This document shows, one piece after another, positions 36,765 through 44,109 of a DNA stretch of 46,022 nucleotides; within the stretch, counting starts at the first letter, position 1; each line of letters begins with the position of its first letter. Location: positions 1 to 46,022 of the forward strand of contig NZ_CDME01000005.1 in NCBI RefSeq assembly GCF_000826545.1. Direction: 5' to 3'. A program made the position numbers and the translations under genes. This stretch comes from Kibdelosporangium sp. MJ126-NF4 (lineage in GTDB: Bacteria; Actinomycetota; Actinomycetes; Mycobacteriales; Pseudonocardiaceae). The notes under the pieces were generated by a model, which was not told where the DNA came from, made no database searches, and worked only from the letters and a program-made list of their open reading frames with translations.

Positions 36765-37617
36765 ACTTCCCGAGGTCGAGGTTGTCCGTCGAGGTCTGGC
36801 GGACCACGCGGCAGGCCGGGTGATCACCAAGGCGGAGGTGATGCACCCGCGTGCCGTGCGCAGGCATCTGCCTGGCGCTCTTGACTTCGAGTCACGCCTT
36901 GCCGGGCAGCGCATCGACGCCGCCCGGCGGCGTGGCAAGTACCTCTGGGTCGAGTTGTCCGGCGGTGACGCGATGATCGCGCACCTCGGCATGAGCGGTC
37001 AGATGCTCGTGCGCCCGGCCGGTTTCCCCGACGAGAAGCACTTACGGGTCCGGCTGCGCTTCGACGACGACGGCCCGGAACTGCGGTTCGTCGACCAGCG
37101 CACCTTCGGTGGCCTCGCGCTGTCCGATGTGGTCGAAGTGGACGGTGACCGGCTGCCGGAACCGGTGGCGCACATAGCCCGTGACCCGATGGACCCGGCG
37201 TTCGACCAGGCTGCTGCGGTCAAGGCGATGCGCCGCAAGCACACCGACGTCAAACGGGCGCTGCTCGACCAGACGCTCGTGTCCGGGATCGGCAACATCT
37301 ACGCCGACGAGGCGCTCTGGCGCGTCAAACTGCACTGGGCGAGGCCGACCGACCGGCTCACCGCGCCGAAGTCCTCGGCACTGCTCGACGCGGCCACCGA
37401 GGTGATGAACGAGGCGCTGGCGGTCGGCGGGACGTCGTTCGACGCGCTGTACGTCAACATCAACGGCCAGTCCGGGTACTTCGACCGCTCGCTGAACGTC
37501 TACGGCCAGGAAGGCAAGCCGTGCACCCGCTGCGGCAGGCCGATCATGCGCGAGGCGTTCATGAACCGCTCGTCGTTCTCCTGCCCCCGCTGTCAGCCTC
37601 GGCCCCGGCACGTGTAA
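36757..37617 (+). CDS. mutM: Formamidopyrimidine-DNA glycosylase (Fpg/MutM)
   Basis: 286 residues from GTG 36757, coding [14 protein letters not shown] so that Pro is exposed as catalytic residue 1 with Glu2 after Met removal. Lys in RRGKYLW (the beta-hairpin lysine) and [20 protein letters not shown] H2TH motif ([14 protein letters not shown]) are present. The C-terminal zinc finger is CTRCGRPI...CPRCQ. It removes 8-oxoguanine and opens abasic sites. All catalytic elements are intact. Confidence 0.95.
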   Translation: MPELPEVEVVRRGLADHAAGRVITKAEVMHPRAVRRHLPGALDFESRLAGQRIDAARRRGKYLWVELSGGDAMIAHLGMSGQMLVRPAGFPDEKHLRVRLRFDDDGPELRFVDQRTFGGLALSDVVEVDGDRLPEPVAHIARDPMDPAFDQAAAVKAMRRKHTDVKRALLDQTLVSGIGNIYADEALWRVKLHWARPTDRLTAPKSSALLDAATEVMNEALAVGGTSFDALYVNINGQSGYFDRSLNVYGQEGKPCTRCGRPIMREAFMNRSSFSCPRCQPRPRHV

Positions 37618-37666
37618 CAGAACGCGCACTACCCGTCTGGTCGGTTATCCGGCCGTCACTCGCGAG

Positions 37667-37672
37667 TACTAT
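37667..37672 (+). promoter_or_regulatory. Putative -10 box (TACTAT) for the TPR-like gene
   Basis: TACTAT is a strong -10 match, with TTATCC 16 bp upstream as a possible -35. It lies 70 bp before the frameshifted gene in an otherwise featureless gap. Confidence 0.4.
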
Positions 37673-37741
37673 CAGGGGCTGCGTACTGACCCGCTCCTGA
37701 CCCCGGCGGATACCTCGATCCACGCGAGGAGCCGGGCTGTC

Positions 37742-38688
37742 ATGTCCACATCCGTTCCAGACGCCGAGCAGCCATGGCCTTCGTCGAGCGTGGTCGCCGT
37801 TCCCGCGGAACAGATCGAGGAGCAGACGCGCCGACTGCGCGCGCTGGATCACCGTTTCGGCGGCGGATCGTGCCTGGATGCCGTACTCACGTTCATATAC
37901 CGCGCCCAGGGTGCGTCGCGTCGTGGCGACAGCATGGACGAACGGCACCACACCGCCATGGCCGACCTGCACAGTCTCGCGGGCTGGGCGTGTTCGACAT
38001 CGGCCTGGTCAACCGCGCACACGTGGAGTTCGCGCAGGCCCTCATCCTGGCCGGACGAGGGCTCGACAACTCCCTCGTCGCCAACATCCTGTACCGGCTC
38101 GGCCGGATCCGTCTGCACCACGGCAACCCGGCGGGTGCGCTCGACTTCTTCAAGGCCGGGCAACGGGTCGGTGGCACAGGCTCTGCACGGGACACCAGCA
38201 TCCTGATGATGAACGAGGCGTGGGCGCACGCCACGATGGGTGCCGAGGCCGAAGCGCGCCTGATGGTCGAGCGCGGCGTCGAGAAGTTCGACCTGGCCAG
38301 TCTGGATGTGCCTGCCTGGGCGGGCTTCTTCACCAGGAACGACATGCTGGCCATGGTCGGCACTGTCCACACCGAACTCGCACACCGGGTCGACTCCCGG
38401 CACGTCCGGGTCGCCATTCCCGTGCTGGTGAAGGCCACCGAGGGCTACGGCGACGAGATGGCCCGCAGCCGGGCGTTCAGCCTCATCATGCTGTCGATGA
38501 ACCACTTCGTGGGCGGAGACGTGGATCAGGGTGTCGAGGTCGGCATGCGTGCGCTGTCCGCCGCCGCCGACCTGTCCTCCGTGCGGGTCCGCGACCGCAT
38601 GAATCCGTTGCGGAAGGACGCGGAACGACATGGCTCCCACGTCGGGGCCAGGGAGCTGGTCGCCAGGATCGCGGCCGTCACCTCGTGA
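37742..38688 (+). pseudogene. TPR-like regulatory protein gene interrupted by a frameshift
   Basis: The first frame begins ATG 37742 and runs MSTSVPDAEQPWP... to LHSLAGWA near 37987. Past that point it loses sense, while the next frame continues with VFDIGLVNRAHVEFAQALILAG to the stop at 38688. The total, 947 nt, is one base short of a whole number of codons, so a one-base deletion close to 37985-37992 explains it. The joined protein of about 315 residues is all-helical with TPR-like pairs (ANILYRLGRIRLHHGNPAGALDFF). It resembles C-terminal parts of actinobacterial TPR regulators but has no HTH. Either a real pseudogene or a sequencing error. Confidence 0.72.
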
Positions 38689-38706
38689 CAGATGCGGTCC
38701 CGGACT

Positions 38707-38743
38707 CAGGGCAGCATCCATCGAGGGGGTGGATGCTGCCCTG
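38707..38743 (+). terminator. Terminator after the TPR-like gene
   Basis: CAGGGCAGCATCCA (38707-38720) and TGGATGCTGCCCTG (38730-38743) form a perfect 14-bp stem with a 9-nt loop, 18 bp after the stop. No T-tract. Confidence 0.8.
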
Positions 38744-38748
38744 AAGGC

Positions 38749-38754
38749 TAGGAT
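38749..38754 (+). promoter_or_regulatory. Putative -10 box (TAGGAT) for the first GAF-ANTAR gene
   Basis: TAGGAT directly follows the upstream terminator and lies 43 bp before the chosen GTG start, giving a short leader. Confidence 0.4.
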
Positions 38755-38797
38755 CGTGCTTCTGGTCATCATCGAACAGCCGACTAAGGCGGTGCGT

Positions 38798-39520
38798 GTG
38801 CCCGACGAGCGGCTGGTTCGAGTCATGGCGTACCTCGCCGAGCACGCCGCCGTGCACGGTGCGGTGGTGTCCAGCCGACTGGCCTGCGATGCTGTAGTAC
38901 GACTGGTTGAGGCGAGCGGCGCAGGGCTGACGCTCATGAGCGGCACAGGACACGGTGAACTGAGATACGCCACCGACGAGGTCAGTGGCCAGTTGGAGGC
39001 GGCGCAGTTCACGCTGGGCGAAGGACCGGGCGTGGAGGCCTTCCAGTCGGCCGCGCCGGTGCTGGTGGCGGATCTGGACACGGACGCCGGTCGGCAACGC
39101 TGGCCGTTGTTCACCCCGGCCGCGGTGGGCGCCGGTGCCGGGGCCGTGTTCGCGTTCCCGTTGCGGATCGGAGCTGTCCGGCTGGGCGTGCTGCTCCTGC
39201 ACCGGACCCGGCTCGGCCCGCTCGCGTCAGAGCAGGTGGCCGACGCGCTGGTGATCGCCGACATCATCCTGTCCATGGTGCTCGACGAGCTGACGCCGGG
39301 CCGCGGCGAGCGGGCAGGCGACGGAATCCGCCTGCGCCAGGCCGAGATCCACCAGGCGACCGGGATGGTGTCGGTGCAGTTGGCGGTGACCATGGAAGAA
39401 GCGCTGGTCCGACTGCGTGCCTACTCGTTCGCGGCCGGGCGGCCGATCAGCGAGGTCGCCCGCGACGTGGTGGCCCGGCGGCTGCGGATGGACGGGGCGC
39501 TGGAAGGTGAGGCCGGATGA
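38798..39520 (+). CDS. GAF-ANTAR domain regulator (first of a pair)
   Basis: 240 residues from GTG 38798 (PDERLVRVMAYLAEH), with GTG 38792 equally possible. The longer frame from 38630 overlaps the previous gene and the terminator, so it is rejected. Residues about 10-165 are a GAF domain (LTLMSGTGHGELRYA, LGEGPGVEAFQS, RRWPLF-type W). The last 60 residues are an ANTAR RNA-binding domain (AEIHQATGMVSVQLAVTMEEALVRLRAYSF). ANTAR proteins bind paired hairpins in nascent RNA and prevent termination. Followed by a second gene of the same type. Confidence 0.85.
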   Translation: MPDERLVRVMAYLAEHAAVHGAVVSSRLACDAVVRLVEASGAGLTLMSGTGHGELRYATDEVSGQLEAAQFTLGEGPGVEAFQSAAPVLVADLDTDAGRQRWPLFTPAAVGAGAGAVFAFPLRIGAVRLGVLLLHRTRLGPLASEQVADALVIADIILSMVLDELTPGRGERAGDGIRLRQAEIHQATGMVSVQLAVTMEEALVRLRAYSFAAGRPISEVARDVVARRLRMDGALEGEAG

Positions 39521-39587
39521 CCGAGGTGGCTGTGCGGACATGAGTGGCATTCGGCGTGACGAGACCACGGAAGCGAAGAGGTGGCCT

Positions 39588-40310
39588 ATGCCCGCGGAGA
39601 ATCTGGCGGAGACGTTCGTGCGGCTGGCGGACACGCTCGTCGCGGACTTCGACGCGGTCGGCTTCATGTACCTGCTGGCCGACCAGTGTGTGACGACACT
39701 GGAAGTGGGTGCGTCCGGCATCCTGCTCGCAGATCACCACGGCGATCTCCAGGTGATCGGCGCGTCCAGTGAGCAGGCGCGCCTGCTGGAACTCTTCGAA
39801 GTGCAGCACAGCGAAGGGCCCTGTGCGGAGTGCTACCGGACGAAGGAGCCGGTGACGCTGCCCGACCTGCGTACCGGTCGGCAGAGGTGGCCTGGATTCT
39901 CCGAGCTGGCTGTGAAGAACGGTTTCCTGGCGGTGCACGCGCTGCCGATGCGGTTGCGGTCCGAGACGATCGGCGCGTTGAACCTGTTCAGCACCGAACC
40001 CGGCCTGCTTTCCGACGGGACGCTCAGGGTCGCGCAGGCGATGGCGGACGTGGCCACCATCGGCCTGTTGCAGGCGCGTGTGATCCAGCGGGGTGAGGTG
40101 CTCGCCGAACAGCTGCAGCGGGCGCTGCACAGCCGGGTGCTCATCGAACAGGCGAAGGGCGTGTTGTCGGAACGGCTGCAGGTGGACGTCAGCCAGGCGT
40201 TCGAGGCGTTGCGGCGCTACGCCAGGGAGCGGAACCTGTTCATCAGCGCGGTCGCCGAGTCGGTCATCAACGGTGAGCTCGACGTCTCCACGCTGGAGAT
40301 CCGTCGGTAG
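39588..40310 (+). CDS. GAF-ANTAR domain regulator (second of a pair)
   Basis: 240 residues from ATG 39588, with GAGG 6 nt upstream; ATG 39540 in frame is the alternative. GAF domain at residues about 20-165 (GILLADHHGDLQVIGASSEQARLLELF, EGPCAECYRTKEPV). ANTAR domain at about 180-235 (LHSRVLIEQAKGVLSERLQVDVSQAFEALRRYARE). The GAF pocket has Cys residues (GPCAECY) common in this subfamily. The two paired genes share architecture but are diverged, so they are not a recent duplication. Possible targets are transcripts with two-stem ANTAR sites; none was located. Confidence 0.87.
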   Translation: MPAENLAETFVRLADTLVADFDAVGFMYLLADQCVTTLEVGASGILLADHHGDLQVIGASSEQARLLELFEVQHSEGPCAECYRTKEPVTLPDLRTGRQRWPGFSELAVKNGFLAVHALPMRLRSETIGALNLFSTEPGLLSDGTLRVAQAMADVATIGLLQARVIQRGEVLAEQLQRALHSRVLIEQAKGVLSERLQVDVSQAFEALRRYARERNLFISAVAESVINGELDVSTLEIRR

Positions 40311-40315
40311 CCCGG

Positions 40316-40741
40316 TCAGTCGCGCGGAGTGGCGAGCTTGCCGAGCAGCATCAGGGTCTGGTGGATCTGGTCCTGGTCGGCCGGGTCGAGCTGGTTCATT
40401 CGTTCGGCGAGTTCGTGTGCCTCGCCGTGGGCCAGTGACAACAGCATCTCGCGGCCCTTGTCGGTGATCACGACCTGGATGGCACGGCCGTCCGCCGGGT
40501 CGGGGACCCGGCGGACGTGACCCGTTGACTCGAGACCGGCGACCGCGACCGTCGCCGTCGGCTGGGAGCACGGCACCCGTGTGGCCAGTTCTCCGACGCG
40601 CATTGGCCCGGCGTTGACCAGTTGTGACAGCACGAGCACCTGGGTCGGTTGCAGCGTGGTGTCCCGCACCGCGTGCCGCAGCGTTCTGAGCAACCGGTGC
40701 AGCGCGATCACCATGTCGAAAGCCTGCTGTTCAGTTGTCAC
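40316..40741 (-). CDS. MarR-family transcriptional regulator
   Basis: 141 residues from GTG 40741. The winged helix is LVNAGPMRVGELATRVPCSQPTATVAVAGLESTGHVRRVPDPADGRA, with the wing sequence DPADGRA typical of MarR. It lies 19 bp downstream of asnB on the same strand, so it is the second gene of an asnB-marR operon and probably controls the palindrome in the asnB promoter. Confidence 0.9.
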   Translation of the reverse strand: MTTEQQAFDMVIALHRLLRTLRHAVRDTTLQPTQVLVLSQLVNAGPMRVGELATRVPCSQPTATVAVAGLESTGHVRRVPDPADGRAIQVVITDKGREMLLSLAHGEAHELAERMNQLDPADQDQIHQTLMLLGKLATPRD

Positions 40742-40760
40742 GTTTCGCCCCGCATGGGCG

Positions 40761-42539
40761 TTAGAACACCATCTCCGGCTGGTAGATGTCCAGCCAGGTC
40801 GCGAGGGCGAGGGTCCGTTCGAGCGTGCGCCGCTGCCCGGTGGCGATGGCGTCGTGGTCGATCAGCGAGAACACCGGGTGGTTCGCCGGGATCGCCTTGG
40901 CCTGCCGTTCGATGTCGGCGAGGTACAGCGGGTCCTGTGTGGACGGGTACGGGCTCTTCACCCGCTGCACCACGGACTCCGGCAGCACGTCCTTCGCCGC
41001 GCCGCGCAGCAGGCTCTTCTCCCTGCCGTCGTAGGTCTTCATCGACCACGGCGTGTTGTAGACGTATTCGACGAGCCGGTGGTCGCAGAACGGCACACGG
41101 ACCTCCAGGCCGACGGCCATCGACATCCGGTCCTTGCGGTCGAGCAGGATCCGCACGAACCGGGTCAGGTGCAGGTAGGACATCACGCGCATCCGGTGCG
41201 TGAAGTCGTCCTCGCCGTCCACCCTGTCCACCTCGGCCGTCGCGGAGGCGTACGTGTCGTTCAGGTAGGAACGCAGGTCCAGCGCCGTGGCCAGGCCGGG
41301 CGCGAGCGAGGACTCGGCGAACATGTCGCGGGCGATCATCAGCCACGGGAAGAAGTCCGTTCGCTGGATCTCCGGGTCGTGGAACTGCTTGTACCCGCCG
41401 AAGATCTCGTCGGCGGACTCACCGGACAACGCCACCGTCGACTTGGCGCGGATCGCCTTGAACAGCAGGTACAACGAGGCGTCCATGTCGCCGAGGCCGC
41501 TGGGGATGTCCCGCGCGGTCACGACTTTGCGGCGCAGTTCGGGATCCGACAGCGCGCCGTGGTCGAGCACGATGTCGGTGTGGTCGGTCTTCACGTGGTC
41601 GGCGACGTCGTGCACGTACGGGGTGTCCGGGGTGGCGCGCAGCTCGTCGGGCTGGAAGTTCTCCGTCTGACCGGTGAAGTCGACGGCGAACGACCGGACC
41701 GGCTCGTCGAGCTGTTGCCCGGCCAGCGCGGTGATCGCGCTGGAGTCGAGGCCACCGGAGAGCAACACGCAGCGGGGGACGTCCGCGATCAGCTGCCTGC
41801 GGACGATGTCGTCGAGCAGGTCCCGCACGTTCAGCACGGTGTCCTCAACGGAATCCTTGTGCTGCTTGGACTCCAGCCGCCAGTAGGTGCGGGTCCTGAT
41901 GCCGTCGGCGGTGACGGTGACGATCGTGCCGGGCTCGACCTCCTGCATGCCGTGCCAGAAGGCGTCACGCGGGGACTTGACGAACCCGAACAGCTCACGC
42001 AGCCCGTTGGCGTCGACCACGCGCTTGGCCAGCGGGTTGGCGAAGATCGCCTTGGGCTCCGAGCCGAACAGCACGCCGTCCGCGGTGGGGTAGAAGTAGA
42101 ACGGCTTGATGCCCATCCGGTCGCGGATCATCACGAGCTCTTTCGTGCGACCGTCCCAGATGGCGAAGGCGTACATGCCGTTGAGGCGGTCGGCGACCGC
42201 CGGACCCCACCTGAGGTAGCCGCGGAGCACGACTTCGGTGTCGCTGTCGGAGAAGAACGGCTCGTCACCGAGTTCCTCCCGCAGTTCGGTGAAGTTGTAG
42301 GCCTCACCGCTGTAGACCATCACCACGTCGCCGTCGGGGGTCGAGACACGCATCGGCTGAGCGCCGCCGGGGAGGTCGATCACGGCGAGCCGACGGTGAC
42401 CCAGCGCGACGTGCTGTTCGGACCACGTGCCGACCGCGTCCGGGCCGCGGCACGCCATGGTCTCCGTCATCGCGTCGATGGTTTCTTGGTCCTGGGTGAG
42501 ATTTCGCCGAAAGGAGACCCAACCGGTGATTCCACACAT
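40761..42539 (-). CDS. asnB: Asparagine synthetase (glutamine-hydrolysing)
   Basis: 592 residues. Met removal exposes Cys2 (MCGITGWVSF), the Ntn glutaminase nucleophile. The glutaminase domain has RGPDAVG and the synthetase domain the ATP pyrophosphatase loop LLSGGLDSSAI. LSGESADEIFGGY and DRMSMAVGLEVRVPF are standard. It makes asparagine from aspartate, ATP and glutamine, or amidates another substrate. A strong AGGAGGTGA precedes the ATG. The 667-codon plus-strand frame over it is antisense shadow. Confidence 0.94.
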   Translation of the reverse strand: MCGITGWVSFRRNLTQDQETIDAMTETMACRGPDAVGTWSEQHVALGHRRLAVIDLPGGAQPMRVSTPDGDVVMVYSGEAYNFTELREELGDEPFFSDSDTEVVLRGYLRWGPAVADRLNGMYAFAIWDGRTKELVMIRDRMGIKPFYFYPTADGVLFGSEPKAIFANPLAKRVVDANGLRELFGFVKSPRDAFWHGMQEVEPGTIVTVTADGIRTRTYWRLESKQHKDSVEDTVLNVRDLLDDIVRRQLIADVPRCVLLSGGLDSSAITALAGQQLDEPVRSFAVDFTGQTENFQPDELRATPDTPYVHDVADHVKTDHTDIVLDHGALSDPELRRKVVTARDIPSGLGDMDASLYLLFKAIRAKSTVALSGESADEIFGGYKQFHDPEIQRTDFFPWLMIARDMFAESSLAPGLATALDLRSYLNDTYASATAEVDRVDGEDDFTHRMRVMSYLHLTRFVRILLDRKDRMSMAVGLEVRVPFCDHRLVEYVYNTPWSMKTYDGREKSLLRGAAKDVLPESVVQRVKSPYPSTQDPLYLADIERQAKAIPANHPVFSLIDHDAIATGQRRTLERTLALATWLDIYQPEMVF

Positions 42540-42573
42540 GTGTCACCTCCTGAGTACGTTCCGTATATCTCTA

Positions 42574-42602
42574 TAGTTAGCTGATACAACTAATTCATGC
42601 AA
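42574..42602 (-). promoter_or_regulatory. asnB promoter with a MarR-type operator in the spacer
   Basis: On the minus strand TTGCAT (42597-42602) and TAACTA (42574-42579) are spaced 17 bp. Between and over them lies the 17-bp inverted repeat TTAGTTG-TAT-CAGCTAA (42577-42593), with one mismatch between arms. This AT-rich island in high-GC DNA is a classical MarR-type site, and a MarR gene is the second gene of this operon. Binding would block RNA polymerase. Confidence 0.68.
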
Positions 42603-42744
42603 GGATGACAAAGTTGTTACAGAGGGTTAACAGGTGTGGAATGCGTGGTGACCGCGAGCGTCTCGCCAGGTGGCGGGCATCTTCACCGATTCACCTGTCG
42701 ATCACGGAAGTGGTGAGCTGTGTCGCAGGCCTCGCTCGAACGGA

Positions 42745-43671
42745 TCAGCGCCGTGCTTCCCGCTGGCGCAGTGCTTCCCGCTGGGCGTGGCTGAGGCGGT
42801 CGGGCCGGGCGACGATCGCGTACGTCGCGGGCTCGATCACGTGCAGGGCAAGGGGATCGGCGATCGCCGGTTTTGCCTGGATCGCGTCGACAGCGGCGGC
42901 GACGCGGTCCTCGGGCCAGTCGAGTGCGGTGGCCACAGTGTCCAGTGTCAGCGGCCGGGCAGCGTGCACCAGGGCGGCGAGCACTGTCAGCGCGTCGTAC
43001 GCGACGGCTTCCGCGAGAGGGCTGTCGCTCATCTGCTCGCTGAGCCGAGCGAAGAACTGCGCCATCTGTTCGAGGCGGGCGCCCGCTGCCGTGGCGGCGC
43101 CGAAGATCTCCACGCCTGCCTGTGCGGCGGTGGCGATCCTTCCGTGTGCCCCGGTGTCGGCCTGCCATGCGCGCAGCCAGATGTCGCCGTCCATGCGGTA
43201 ACGCTCCCGGCGGCCGGTGGAGTTCGGTTGGCGGACAACCAGTTCCATGGCCTCGAGGTAGCCGACGGACTTGGACACCGATGCCGGACTCACTCGCAGC
43301 AGGCCGACCATGTCGGCCGACGTCAGGCCGTCGGCGTCCGCGATGAGCAGGCAGGCGAACACCCGGGCGGTCATCCTGGGCATTCCGGTCGCGGCGAGCA
43401 GGGGCGCGAACTGGTCCACAAAGGTCCGCGCGGCCTCGTCGGTCGCCGGTTCGGCGCGGTGGTGCCGTCTGCGTCGGCGGGCGCGGTTCCCAGCGGCCTG
43501 CTGCGCCTGATCCGCCCGGTAGTCGCCGTGTGTGCCGTTGCGTGCGACCTCGCGGCTGATCGTGGACGTCGGCCGCCCCAAGCGGCGGGCGATCTCGGCG
43601 TATCCGAGACCGTCGGTCAGCCACTCGGCGATCTGCCTGCGGTCCTCGTCGGTCAGCCTGGGGCCTGGCAC
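42745..43671 (-). CDS. Helix-turn-helix regulator: IS30-type HTH fused to a MarR/GbsR-like winged helix
   Basis: 308 residues from GTG 43671, with AAAGGAGG 7 nt upstream; the in-frame GTG at 43677 is too close to the ribosome-binding site. Residues 1-45 (LTDEDRRQIAEWLTDGLGYAEIARRLGRPTSTISREV) are an HTH of the kind in IS30 transposases. Residues about 85-165 form a winged helix (TSADMVGLLRVSPASVSKSVGYLEAMELV) as in GbsR/MarR proteins. No transposase catalytic domain follows. It is divergent from the small-protein/serine-hydrolase operon and probably controls it. Confidence 0.82.
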   Translation of the reverse strand: MPGPRLTDEDRRQIAEWLTDGLGYAEIARRLGRPTSTISREVARNGTHGDYRADQAQQAAGNRARRRRRHHRAEPATDEAARTFVDQFAPLLAATGMPRMTARVFACLLIADADGLTSADMVGLLRVSPASVSKSVGYLEAMELVVRQPNSTGRRERYRMDGDIWLRAWQADTGAHGRIATAAQAGVEIFGAATAAGARLEQMAQFFARLSEQMSDSPLAEAVAYDALTVLAALVHAARPLTLDTVATALDWPEDRVAAAVDAIQAKPAIADPLALHVIEPATYAIVARPDRLSHAQREALRQREARR

Positions 43672-43706
43672 GGGCACACCTCCTTTGCGTTCACGCACAG
43701 TACAGT

Positions 43707-43821
43707 GCAACGGCCCGGTTGACCTATTGCGTTTTCGGCCATTTCTGTTGCAACGATATACGGTTCGACCTCGTGTTTTGCCGCGATCTCCGTTGACGGC
43801 GTTGGAAACGCAACGTAGCTT
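43707..43821 (+). promoter_or_regulatory. Promoter of the serine-hydrolase operon with repeated GCAACG sites
   Basis: TTGACG (43793-43798) and TAGCTT (43816-43821) are spaced exactly 17 bp. The spacer is filled by the dyad CGTTGGAAACGCAACG (43800-43815). GCAACG occurs three times in the same orientation in the gap, at 43707, 43750 and 43810; the middle copy belongs to the palindrome GTTGCAAC (43747-43754). The divergent HTH regulator is the obvious candidate ligand. Confidence 0.6.
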
Positions 43822-43848
43822 TTCCGTACCCGAAAACGAAGGAGAAGC

Positions 43849-44109
43849 ATGATGCACGTGTTGGCTGTGTCGACCGTCTCCGACGGCGACAAGTTCTGGA
43901 ACGGCCTGAAGAAGGCGCACGCCAAGCTGCCCAAGGGCGCCGAGTGGAAGTTCGCTGTCGCGAGCAAGGACGGGGTCAAGGCGGTGAACGTCATCACGCA
44001 CGACTCCCTGGACAGTGTCCGGGACTTCTTCGAGGCGCACGCCGGTGCCTATGCCACCACCGAGTACTTCGAAGCGGACGCCGCGAACGCGGTCGGTCTC
44101 CCGCGATGA
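43849..44109 (+). CDS. Small protein of unknown function (86 aa)
   Basis: 86 residues, ATG 43849 (or 43852), with AAGGAGA upstream. MHVLAVSTVSDGDKFWNGL...ITHDSLDSVRDFFEAHAGAYATTEYFEADAANAVG looks like a dimeric alpha+beta barrel of the kind seen in monooxygenase-like and heme-oxygenase-like small proteins, but I do not recognise a named family. No Cys. Its stop overlaps the start of the serine hydrolase (ATGA), so the two are made together. Confidence 0.75.
   Translation: MMHVLAVSTVSDGDKFWNGLKKAHAKLPKGAEWKFAVASKDGVKAVNVITHDSLDSVRDFFEAHAGAYATTEYFEADAANAVGLPR

Noticed and set aside
40581..42584. 667-codon plus-strand frame over asnB
   Set aside because: Antisense shadow caused by high GC at third positions; asnB on the other strand is complete with catalytic residues and promoter.
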